Of a DNA stretch of 64,000 nt, positions 37,748 through 45,660 are shown piece by piece; within the stretch, counting starts at the first letter, position 1; each line of letters begins with the position of its first letter. This DNA comes from an uncultured Granulosicoccus sp. Lineage in GTDB: Bacteria; Pseudomonadota; Gammaproteobacteria; Granulosicoccales; Granulosicoccaceae. The position numbers were made by a program, and so were the translations under genes. The notes beneath the pieces were generated by a model. It did not search any database. It had not been told where the DNA came from and saw only the letters and a list, made by a program, of their open reading frames with translations. The stretch is taken from NCBI GenBank assembly GCA_937991945.1, contig CALKLO010000031.1, forward strand, positions 1 through 64,000, in the 5' to 3' direction.

Positions 37748-38287
37748 ATGGAAAATCATAACACTCCAAGTGCACCACTCATTATTGTGGTGATGGGTGT
37801 TAGCGGATGTGGGAAATCAACTATCGCCGAATCATTGGCTGATCAGCTGCAAACACATTTCAAAGATGGGGATGATCTTCACCCGCCTAGCAATATTGCA
37901 AAGATGGAAAGCGGCACCGCCCTTACCGATGACGACCGCACTCCTTGGCTGGTCGATGTTGCAAACTACGCCCGGGAGCAAGCAGATCATCACGGTATGT
38001 GCGTCATCGCCTGCTCGGCGTTGAAACGCCACTATCGAGAAACGTTAAACACCGCGGGCCGTGTTGTTTTTGTATATCTTGACGGCTCCTACGAGTTAAT
38101 TTCAACTCGCATGCAGGCACGTCAGGGCCATTTCATGCCCAAAGCCCTACTGGACAGCCAGTTCGAAGCACTGGAAAACCCCATCGGCGAGGCTAACGTC
38201 GTGTCGGTGAATATAGAAAAGGATCCAGTAGCCATTGCAAAAGATGCCATCGACACGCTGAAACTACATGGATATATTTCCGAATAA
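37748..38287 (+). CDS. gntK: Gluconokinase
   Basis: Cytosolic P-loop kinase that phosphorylates D-gluconate to 6-phosphogluconate. The 179 residues match GntK, with Walker A GVSGCGKST at 17-25 and the typical FKDGDDLHPPSNIAKMESGTALTDDDRTPWL and IACSALKRHYRETL motifs. It heads a rightward run with a 2-hydroxyacid dehydrogenase and gnd; gaps of 59 and 31 bases suit a single operon. Confidence 0.97.
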   Translation: MENHNTPSAPLIIVVMGVSGCGKSTIAESLADQLQTHFKDGDDLHPPSNIAKMESGTALTDDDRTPWLVDVANYAREQADHHGMCVIACSALKRHYRETLNTAGRVVFVYLDGSYELISTRMQARQGHFMPKALLDSQFEALENPIGEANVVSVNIEKDPVAIAKDAIDTLKLHGYISE

Positions 38288-38346
38288 TTACTGCGCACCA
38301 CGCAGTTTTTCGTTCTTCACCTCTTAGACATTCGAGATAACTTCTG

Positions 38347-39288
38347 ATGAGTCATACCCTGCTATTAATGGGCCCATTGCTACCTTCTGTTCAGCAAACA
38401 CTAGAGTCCAGCTATACCGTACATCGCTTTTGGGAGTCGGACGATCAGGCAAAGTTACTTAGCGAACTAAGCAGCTCATGCGTGGGTGTCGTCACCGATG
38501 GCGGCCGTGGAGTGGAAGCCTCAGTCTTAGAAAAACTGCCACACGTAAAAATTGTGTCTGTTTTTGGCGTTGGCGTGGATGCTGTCGATTTAGCCTACTG
38601 CGCTAAACATCACATTCCGGTAACCAACACGCCAGATGTACTCAGCGACGATGTGGCAGACCTTGCCATTGCATTGGCCCTGGCCAGCTCTCGAATGATG
38701 GTTGTTGGTGATCGATATGCTCGCGCAGGTCGCTGGCCTCGCGAAGGCGGCATGCCATTGACTCGTCGCGTGATGGGCAAACGTGCAGGCATCTTTGGTA
38801 TGGGTAGTATCGGTGAGGCGCTAGCCAAACGTCTAGTCGGTTTTGGCATGGATATCAGTTACTGCAACCGATCTGCCAAGGCCAATTCAGAACATCGCTT
38901 TGTTGCATCATTAGAAGAGATGGCAGCATCGGTGGACTACCTGTTTGTAACAGCCTCAGCCACCCCCGGTACGATAGGCGCAATAAATGCAGCCGTATTG
39001 GATGCACTGGGTCCCGATGGGTATTTGATCAATGTTTCACGCGGCACCCTAGTGGATGAACCCGTCTTAGTCTCCTATTTGCAAAACAATAAGATTGCTG
39101 GAGCAGGACTTGACGTGTTCAACGACGAACCGAACATACCTGACGCGTTATTTGCATTAGATAACGTTGTTTTGCAACCGCACCATGCCAGTGGTACTTG
39201 GGAAACCCGTGAAGCTATGGGGCAACTCGTTCTGGATAACCTAGGTGCACACTTTTCTGAAAAGGCACTACTGACACCTGTCAGTTAA
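38347..39288 (+). CDS. D-isomer-specific 2-hydroxyacid dehydrogenase (2-ketogluconate reductase candidate)
   Basis: NAD(P)-dependent reductase of 313 residues. It has the Rossmann motif AGIFGMGSIGEALAKRL, the catalytic arginine in LINVSRGTLVDE, a glutamate in DVFNDEPNIP and the catalytic histidine in LQPHHASGTWETRE. The family includes glyoxylate/hydroxypyruvate and 2-ketogluconate reductases. Its place between gntK and gnd favours reduction of 2-ketogluconate to gluconate, which gntK could then phosphorylate; that substrate is inferred from context only. Confidence 0.92.
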   Translation: MSHTLLLMGPLLPSVQQTLESSYTVHRFWESDDQAKLLSELSSSCVGVVTDGGRGVEASVLEKLPHVKIVSVFGVGVDAVDLAYCAKHHIPVTNTPDVLSDDVADLAIALALASSRMMVVGDRYARAGRWPREGGMPLTRRVMGKRAGIFGMGSIGEALAKRLVGFGMDISYCNRSAKANSEHRFVASLEEMAASVDYLFVTASATPGTIGAINAAVLDALGPDGYLINVSRGTLVDEPVLVSYLQNNKIAGAGLDVFNDEPNIPDALFALDNVVLQPHHASGTWETREAMGQLVLDNLGAHFSEKALLTPVS

Positions 39289-39319
39289 TCCTTAACCCGT
39301 TTCAACGAGGAACACAGTA

Positions 39320-40768
39320 ATGAGCGCATCCGCTGACATCGCCGTCATAGGCCTAGCTGTCATGGGTCAGAATCTGATCCTAAACATCAACGATCACGGT
39401 TTCAAAGTAGTGGCTTATAACCGCACTTATGAAAAAACTCAGCAATTCATGGATGGCCCTGCCAAGGATACTGCCATCATCGGCGCAGATTCTTTAGAGA
39501 CGTTGGTTAACTCGCTGGCCTCTCCTCGTAAAATCATGCTTATGGTTAAAGCTGGACCAGCGGTCGATGCCGTTATTCAAGATCTCATGCCATTGCTTGA
39601 TGCAGGCGACATCATCATCGATGGCGGCAATAGCAACTTCGAAGATTCAGAGCGACGCGCAAGCTACTTAGCAGACAATAACTTCCTCTTCGTGGGAAGC
39701 GGTGTATCAGGTGGTGAAGAGGGTGCACGTAATGGCCCATCGCTAATGCCTGGTGGACACAAGGAAGCTTGGCCTCACCTACAACCTATATTTCAGTCCA
39801 TTGCCGCAAAAACCGAAGCCGGTGATCCTTGCTGCGATTGGGTCGGTGATGGCGGTGCTGGTCATTTCGTCAAGATGGTTCATAACGGCATTGAGTACGG
39901 CGACATGCAACTTATTTGCGAAGCCTATGATTTTATGCAAACCGCTATGGGCATGAGCAATGAACAGATGCGTTCAACGTTTGCCACCTGGAATGAAGGC
40001 GACCTTGATAGTTACCTCATCGAAATCACAGCAGACATTCTTGGGTTTCAAGAAAATGGTGAGTATGTCGTTGATACCATCATGGATCGCGCTGGACAAA
40101 AAGGTACCGGCAAATGGACCGGCATCAATGCGCTTGAATTAGGCGTACCTTTAACGCTAATTGGTGAAGCGGTATTCGCTAGAGCCTTATCAGCGGTAAA
40201 AGATGAACGCGTTGTCGCGTCAGGCATATTAAATGGACCCGACGCACCGCCAACACTCAGTGCTGAACCATGGATTAATGCACTAGGTCAGGCCCTGTTT
40301 GCGGCTAAGATTATTTCTTACACACAAGGCTATATGCTGATGCGTGCAGCGGCTGAAGAATACAAATGGGATTTACAATACGGTGCCATCGCACAAATGT
40401 GGCGAGGTGGCTGCATTATTCGTTCAGCTTTTCTCGACGATATTAAAGCGGCTTATGACAAAGCACCTGACTTACAAAACTTGCTGCTTGATGACTACTT
40501 TAAAAATCGTATTCATGAGACTCAAACGAGCTGGCGAAAAATTATCGGTGAAGCAGCAGCACACGGAATACCGGTTCCAGCGATGGGCTCTGCATTGTCT
40601 TTTTACGACGGCTATAGAAGCGCACGACTGCCTGCAAACTTATTGCAAGCCCAACGCGATTACTTTGGCGCACACACCTATCAACGAGTTGGCGGCGACG
40701 GTAGCTGGCATCACACCGATTGGATTGGCAGCGGCACGAAAATATCAAGTAGCGCTTACAACGCTTAA
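39320..40768 (+). CDS. gnd: 6-phosphogluconate dehydrogenase, decarboxylating
   Basis: Oxidises 6-phosphogluconate to ribulose 5-phosphate and CO2, making NADPH. The 482 residues are the long form. The N-terminal nucleotide motif is IGLAVMGQNLILNINDHGF with YNRT following (arginine and threonine typical of NADP+ preference). The substrate motif is FVGSGVSGGEEGARNGPSLMPGG and the catalytic lysine lies in HFVKMVHNGIEYGDMQL. A GAGG ribosome-binding sequence precedes the start. It ends the gluconate operon, linking it to the pentose phosphate pathway. Confidence 0.98.
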   Translation: MSASADIAVIGLAVMGQNLILNINDHGFKVVAYNRTYEKTQQFMDGPAKDTAIIGADSLETLVNSLASPRKIMLMVKAGPAVDAVIQDLMPLLDAGDIIIDGGNSNFEDSERRASYLADNNFLFVGSGVSGGEEGARNGPSLMPGGHKEAWPHLQPIFQSIAAKTEAGDPCCDWVGDGGAGHFVKMVHNGIEYGDMQLICEAYDFMQTAMGMSNEQMRSTFATWNEGDLDSYLIEITADILGFQENGEYVVDTIMDRAGQKGTGKWTGINALELGVPLTLIGEAVFARALSAVKDERVVASGILNGPDAPPTLSAEPWINALGQALFAAKIISYTQGYMLMRAAAEEYKWDLQYGAIAQMWRGGCIIRSAFLDDIKAAYDKAPDLQNLLLDDYFKNRIHETQTSWRKIIGEAAAHGIPVPAMGSALSFYDGYRSARLPANLLQAQRDYFGAHTYQRVGGDGSWHHTDWIGSGTKISSSAYNA

Positions 40769-40787
40769 CTAGCATTAATTGCCTGGG

Positions 40788-40813
40788 GTTGGCCTGTTGT
40801 CATACGGGCCAAC
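40788..40813. terminator. Stem-loop between gnd and the AEC transporter gene
   Basis: Perfect 7-bp stem GTTGGCC/GGCCAAC with a 12-base loop between two convergent genes. The T-run is poor on both strands, so it is a weak terminator candidate. Confidence 0.4.
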
Positions 40814-40822
40814 TTCATCGCA

Positions 40823-41704
40823 CTACAACAACACACCAAGAATAAGCGGTAGATAGAATATCGCACCTATGTGCGTAACTAAAATGAGCCCCGACACTTC
40901 ACTGCTGTCTCGCCCATGCTTTTCTGCCAGCAAGTAGTTGAACACCGCTACTGGTACTACCGTCTCCACGATCAGTACGCCTCGGGCTACACCCTCTAAG
41001 CCCATAAGCTGCGCAACACCAAAGCCAATAGCGACAGCCATACCTGTGCGTACAAACGACCAAAACACCGTGATGTGCAGCATCGATGCGCGCATACCCG
41101 CCAGGCTCACCCCCAATGTTATTAACATTAAGGGGATAACAACCTGACCCAACAACTCAGAGCTTTGCATCAGCATTTGTGGAGGCTCCCATTCGAGCAC
41201 ACGCACGAGAATACCTAACCAAATAGCATGAATAATAGGAGAACGAAGCACCCGAGAGATGCTTGCACTGCCCGCATAAATAGAATCACCTATTGAGAAC
41301 AGTAAAATACACTGGACTGAAAAGAACATCATGGCATAAGCCAACCCTTCTTCACCAAAGGCAAACAAACAGACGGGCAACCCCAAGTTACCGGTATTGC
41401 CCACGACGTACGCAATACATGTACGCCAGTCTTTGTCGGCACTCTTTAACACCACTATGGCTACCGTTGTGAAAATGGCGTGAACGACTAAGGTTGCCAA
41501 TGCCATTTCCCACAGTGAACTTATAGGCACAATCGAGGTAGCCAACGTATGAAACAACAGCGCAGGCATGCACACGTTCAACACCAGTGTTGATACAAAA
41601 TCGATGGGGAAAGGTGGGCCCTTCTTAACCCAAAAAAGTCCTATGATTGCCAGCAGCATTCCTGGCGCTAGGATGTTGGCGATTTGAAGCATCAATTCGT
41701 TCAC
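40823..41704 (-). CDS. AEC family transporter
   Basis: Inner-membrane secondary transporter of the auxin efflux carrier family, bacterial members of which move organic acids such as malate or malonate. The 293 residues are mostly hydrophobic with about ten membrane segments. Typical segments include FVSTLVLNVCMPALLFHTLA, AYVVGNTGNLGLPVCLFAFG and the C-terminal NYLLAEKHGRDSSEVSGLILVTH. Convergent with gnd and divergent from the DMT transporter. Substrate not deducible. Confidence 0.9.
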   Translation of the reverse strand: MNELMLQIANILAPGMLLAIIGLFWVKKGPPFPIDFVSTLVLNVCMPALLFHTLATSIVPISSLWEMALATLVVHAIFTTVAIVVLKSADKDWRTCIAYVVGNTGNLGLPVCLFAFGEEGLAYAMMFFSVQCILLFSIGDSIYAGSASISRVLRSPIIHAIWLGILVRVLEWEPPQMLMQSSELLGQVVIPLMLITLGVSLAGMRASMLHITVFWSFVRTGMAVAIGFGVAQLMGLEGVARGVLIVETVVPVAVFNYLLAEKHGRDSSEVSGLILVTHIGAIFYLPLILGVLL

Positions 41705-41768
41705 AAGATATTCGAAGCGCTCACTGGGTTAACACGACGAGTATACTTGCAAGCCAACACCTCGTGGC

Positions 41769-42662
41769 TTGTCAATCTTGAATCGCTTACACCTATTGCT
41801 GCTCATTGGCGTTAACGCCTTATGGGGCTTTAACTACATTGCAGGTAAAGAAGGCACAGGTACGTTTGGCCCATTGTTGTTTATCACCTTACGATTTTCC
41901 GTTGTACTGATTCTACTCTTGGTATTTTTGCGCTGGGTTCCAGGACAAATGCGCCGCATTCTGGGTATCGGCTTTTGCATGGGCATCGGACACTATGCAT
42001 TTTTATTCTACGGAATACACTTAGCAGGGTCGCTATCATCGGTAGCTATAGCTGCCCAACTAACCGTACCATTTGCAACGCTACTCGCCATTGTGTTCTT
42101 AAAAGAACGCATAGGGGTTACGCGCGTGCTCGCCATCACAGCCTCTTTCGCGGGAGTGGCGATTATAGGTTTCGAACCTTTTGGGCCCGAGCACACGGTT
42201 GCGTTGATCTTTACCGGGGTGGCATCCCTCGCCATGGCTATAGCAACGATACTCATGCGACAACTGGAAGGTGTACCCGCATTCAACTTGCAGGCTTGGA
42301 TTGCGCTTTGTTCGACGGTATCGATGGCAATCATCACATGGTTTTTTGAAAACCCAGACTTAAGCCTATTGCAGGAGATACCTGTCAATCAGTATTGGAC
42401 AGTACTCTATTCCGCTATTGGTGCAACCATCATGGGCCATAGCGCATTGTATTTCCTACTTCAGCGTTATCCCATTAACAGCGTGGCTCCTTTCATAACG
42501 TTATCCACCCTATTCGCTATTGCCTTTGGTGGGTTTTTCCTGAATGACCAGTTAACACTGAAAATTTCGTTAGGAGGTCTGTTAACCCTGTTAGGTGTAA
42601 CGGTTGTTGCAATACGCAATGCCAAAGAAAACGTACCCACCAGCATACGCACCCCTCGTTGA
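41769..42662 (+). CDS. EamA/DMT family transporter
   Basis: Inner-membrane drug/metabolite transporter family protein. The 297 residues form ten hydrophobic segments arranged as two EamA repeats: the first around LLIGVNALWGFNYIAGKEGTG to FAGVAIIGFEPFG, the second ending LGGLLTLLGVTVVAIRNAKE. The start is not secure: a TTG at 41769 opens the frame and another TTG at 41778 is in frame, and no clear ribosome-binding sequence is visible. Substrate unknown; many relatives export amino acids or metabolites. It is divergent from the AEC gene (64-base gap). Confidence 0.85.
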   Translation: MSILNRLHLLLLIGVNALWGFNYIAGKEGTGTFGPLLFITLRFSVVLILLLVFLRWVPGQMRRILGIGFCMGIGHYAFLFYGIHLAGSLSSVAIAAQLTVPFATLLAIVFLKERIGVTRVLAITASFAGVAIIGFEPFGPEHTVALIFTGVASLAMAIATILMRQLEGVPAFNLQAWIALCSTVSMAIITWFFENPDLSLLQEIPVNQYWTVLYSAIGATIMGHSALYFLLQRYPINSVAPFITLSTLFAIAFGGFFLNDQLTLKISLGGLLTLLGVTVVAIRNAKENVPTSIRTPR

Positions 42663-42830
42663 ACATAACCGCCATGTCGTTCTCAACAGTGCCTTAATCG
42701 ATATTGTGCTATTCCGCTTTTACTTCAGTTAAAGGGTTACATAAGCATTCCCTACAATAATTAAACCTAAAAGCGCTAGGATTTTAGCCGATAGACCAGT
42801 GTTGCCTATCGATTTATAAAACTCCGTAAT

Positions 42831-44267
42831 ATGGACATTAACGCCTTACTCAAACGACTGGTAGATTTTGACGGCTCTGATCTGTACCTGGCTACCGGGG
42901 CGCCACCTAGCGCAAAATTTGCTGGTGAACTAACCGCTCTAAGCGATACGCCATTTACACACGGCGAAGTCGAAGCAATTGCGCGGGACATCATGAATGA
43001 TGAGCAATGCGCCGAGTTTGATCGCGAATTAGAAATGAATCTAGCGATTGCACCCGAGGGAATCGGACGCTTTCGTCTAAACATATTCAAGCAGCGCAAC
43101 GAAGTCTCATTAGTCGCACGCAATATCCAAACAGAAATACCAAATTTTGATGATTTGGGTTTACCAGAGATACTAAAAGACGTCATCACTGCAAAGAACG
43201 GATTAGTACTCTTTGTCGGTGGTACAGGCTCTGGAAAATCCACCTCATTAGCGGCGTTGATCGATCATCGCAACTCATTTAAAGGCGGCCACATTATCAC
43301 CATAGAAGATCCTGTGGAATATGTGCATCCTCATAAGAAATGTATTGTTAATCAGCGCGAAGTCGGTGTTGACACGATGAGCTTTCATGCAGCTCTTAAG
43401 AACACACTACGACAAGCACCCGATGTCATTCTTATTGGTGAGATTCGCGACAGGGAGACGATGGAACACGCTATCGCTTTTGCAGAGACTGGACACTTAG
43501 CCATCTCGACGCTACACGCCAACAACGCAAATCAAGCCTTAGATCGCATCATCAATTTTTTCCCTGATGAGCGCAAGGCGCAGCTGCTCAATGATCTTGG
43601 TAATAACATTAGGGCAATAGTGTCTCAACGCTTAATACCTACGCTAGATGGTAAGCGTTGTGCGGCCATAGAAATTTTGTTGGGCTCGCACACTATTAAA
43701 CAACTGATTATGAAAGACCAATTTTCAGATATTAAAGAGGCCATGCTCAAATCTGAAAACCTAGGTATGAAAACTTTTGATAGCGCACTCTACGATTTGG
43801 CCAGATCAGGCCGCATCAGCGAAGAAGAGGCGCTTAAAAATGCTGACTCAACTAACAACCTTCGGTTACGCTTCAAACTAAGCTCACCGGTGAAGCACAA
43901 CGACGAACTAGTTCCAGGAAAACCGGTAGCCAAGAAGCCTGCCTCACCATCAGCAGATGCTGATACACATAAAAAACAACAGGCCATGCTTGCCGCCGAA
44001 AAAGCCAAGGCTAAATTAGCAGCCATCAGGCAAGCGAAAAGCGATAGCGAAGCAAACACAGACGTTAAGGCATCGATAGACCAGCAAAGCATCAATAGAC
44101 GAGCGGCCAATGATCAGATGCGTGCAAGCTCACCCGCAATGACGCCTGAACAAAGTACGTCAGGCATGGAATTGTCGCTAGAGCCTGATCCCGAGCCAGA
44201 AATGCCTAGCTCTGAGGACGCTAATCCGGACGATCTGGGAACACCTGGAATGGGAAGAATCCGTTAA
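42831..44267 (+). CDS. pilU: Type IV pilus retraction ATPase PilU/PilT type with C-terminal extension
   Basis: Hexameric AAA ATPase that powers pilus retraction at the inner membrane. In 478 residues: an N-terminal PAS-like domain (MDINALLKRLVDFDGSDLYLATGAPPS), Walker A GGTGSGKST at 130-138, the aspartate box IITIEDPVEYVH, Walker B APDVILIGEIRD and the histidine box ETGHLAISTLHANNANQALDRI. It resembles PilU more than PilT in the N-terminal part and PDERKAQLL segment. The last ~120 residues (from 358) are a Lys/Ala then Pro/Glu-rich low-complexity tail, longer than usual. PilT is not in the window. Confidence 0.9.
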   Translation: MDINALLKRLVDFDGSDLYLATGAPPSAKFAGELTALSDTPFTHGEVEAIARDIMNDEQCAEFDRELEMNLAIAPEGIGRFRLNIFKQRNEVSLVARNIQTEIPNFDDLGLPEILKDVITAKNGLVLFVGGTGSGKSTSLAALIDHRNSFKGGHIITIEDPVEYVHPHKKCIVNQREVGVDTMSFHAALKNTLRQAPDVILIGEIRDRETMEHAIAFAETGHLAISTLHANNANQALDRIINFFPDERKAQLLNDLGNNIRAIVSQRLIPTLDGKRCAAIEILLGSHTIKQLIMKDQFSDIKEAMLKSENLGMKTFDSALYDLARSGRISEEEALKNADSTNNLRLRFKLSSPVKHNDELVPGKPVAKKPASPSADADTHKKQQAMLAAEKAKAKLAAIRQAKSDSEANTDVKASIDQQSINRRAANDQMRASSPAMTPEQSTSGMELSLEPDPEPEMPSSEDANPDDLGTPGMGRIR

Positions 44268-44276
44268 TATTAACGG
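44261..44276. repeat. 16-bp perfect palindrome over the pilU stop codon
   Basis: CCGTTAATATTAACGG, self-complementary over its whole length, with the pilU TAA (44265-44267) inside. No T-run follows. It may be a protein-binding site or a coincidence of an AT-rich stop region. Confidence 0.45.
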
Positions 44277-44361
44277 GGCCTATAGGGCGCTCTCACCACG
44301 AGCGTAAATTAAAGTTGGTGAATACACTATAGAGCCATTTGACGCGTTATCCTTTACGTCA

Positions 44362-45660
44362 ATGACTAACACCGTTCGCTTTATACATACTGCTGACCTC
44401 CACCTGGATTCACCGCTACGCTCCTTAGCCTCGCGAAATTCAGAGCTTGGCGAACTCTTAGAAGACGCTAGCAGGACAGTCCTCAAGAGCTTGGTCGATA
44501 CCGCCATTGAGGAATCTGTCGACGCAGTCCTGATTGCTGGAGATCTATTCGACGGCGATCTGCGTGACGTTAGAACCGCCAAACTGCTCGAACGAGAACT
44601 CAGACGTCTAGAAGCGGTTGAGATCCCCGTGTTCATCATTTGGGGCAATCACGATGCCGAAGCTCGCCTTACTGAAGTGCTTGAGCTTCCCAGCAACGTT
44701 CACACATTCGATGGGCGTGGCGGCAGCATTACATTCGCTGATGATCAAGCTGTGGTTCACGGAGTCAGTTTTTCCAAGCGTAAGGCGCCCAATTCACTAC
44801 TGGGAAAATATAATGCCCCGCTACCTGGTTGCTTCAACATAGGTATGTTGCATACAAGCCTAACAGGCTCAGATGGACACAACAACTACGCGCCCTGCAC
44901 AGTACCTGAGCTCATCGATATGGGCTATGACTATTGGGCACTCGGCCATATACATAAACGCAAAATACATCATGACCATCCGGCTATTGTCATGCCCGGT
45001 AACCCGATGGGTCGTCATATCAATGAAGACGGTGAACGTAGTATTAGCCTAGTTACACTGCGGCAGGGCCAACCGCCTGACATCACCCGTTTGTGCATTG
45101 CACCCGTATGCTTTGAACGTATTGCCGTCAGTCTTGACGACGCTGTCGAACGACGCGATGTCTTGGAGCAGGCCAACCATGCCATCGAAAAAGCCGCCGC
45201 TCAAAGCACCGCTGAGCATTTGATTATCCGTCTTGAATTAACGGGCGAGACATCATTAGCTGGACACACCACTCGTAACCTAGAAGCCATACTCGTTGAA
45301 CTCCGACTCGAATACGAGCACCGAGACGACGTATGGATCGACAGTATCGATGTTGGAAAATTGAGGCTCCCAACAGAGACAAGTAGTGAGGGGTCAACAC
45401 ATTCAAATAGTTTTCTAAATGCGCTGCGCGAACTCATGGACGATGAGCTTCTATCCTCTCTTAACTTACAAGAAAATATACAGGACGATATAAGCGCTCT
45501 GAACCGTGCTCTACCCGGAGAGGTAAACGGTATTTTTGATGCTGAGCTCAATGACTCTCAAAAATCAGAGAATGACGAGCTTATGAAAATGAGCCGAGAT
45601 TGGATACTGAATCAGCTTGAGAATGATCCTTCAGATTCTCAATCGACGGATACGCCATGA
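44362..45660 (+). CDS. DNA-repair exonuclease-type metallophosphoesterase (SbcD/YhaO-like)
   Basis: Predicted nuclease subunit of an SbcCD/Mre11-Rad50-like complex. The 432 residues start with the metallophosphoesterase core: FIHTADLHLDSPL (Asp11, His13), IAGDLFDGDL, FIIWGNHDAE, and GHIHKRKI, giving the full set of two-metal ligands. A C-terminal capping region follows, with an acidic tail. It overlaps the following ATPase gene by four bases (ATGA), so the two are translated together. The pairing with a 1172-residue ATPase resembles Bacillus YhaO/YhaN more than E. coli SbcD/SbcC. It is 94 bases after pilU. Confidence 0.9.
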   Translation: MTNTVRFIHTADLHLDSPLRSLASRNSELGELLEDASRTVLKSLVDTAIEESVDAVLIAGDLFDGDLRDVRTAKLLERELRRLEAVEIPVFIIWGNHDAEARLTEVLELPSNVHTFDGRGGSITFADDQAVVHGVSFSKRKAPNSLLGKYNAPLPGCFNIGMLHTSLTGSDGHNNYAPCTVPELIDMGYDYWALGHIHKRKIHHDHPAIVMPGNPMGRHINEDGERSISLVTLRQGQPPDITRLCIAPVCFERIAVSLDDAVERRDVLEQANHAIEKAAAQSTAEHLIIRLELTGETSLAGHTTRNLEAILVELRLEYEHRDDVWIDSIDVGKLRLPTETSSEGSTHSNSFLNALRELMDDELLSSLNLQENIQDDISALNRALPGEVNGIFDAELNDSQKSENDELMKMSRDWILNQLENDPSDSQSTDTP

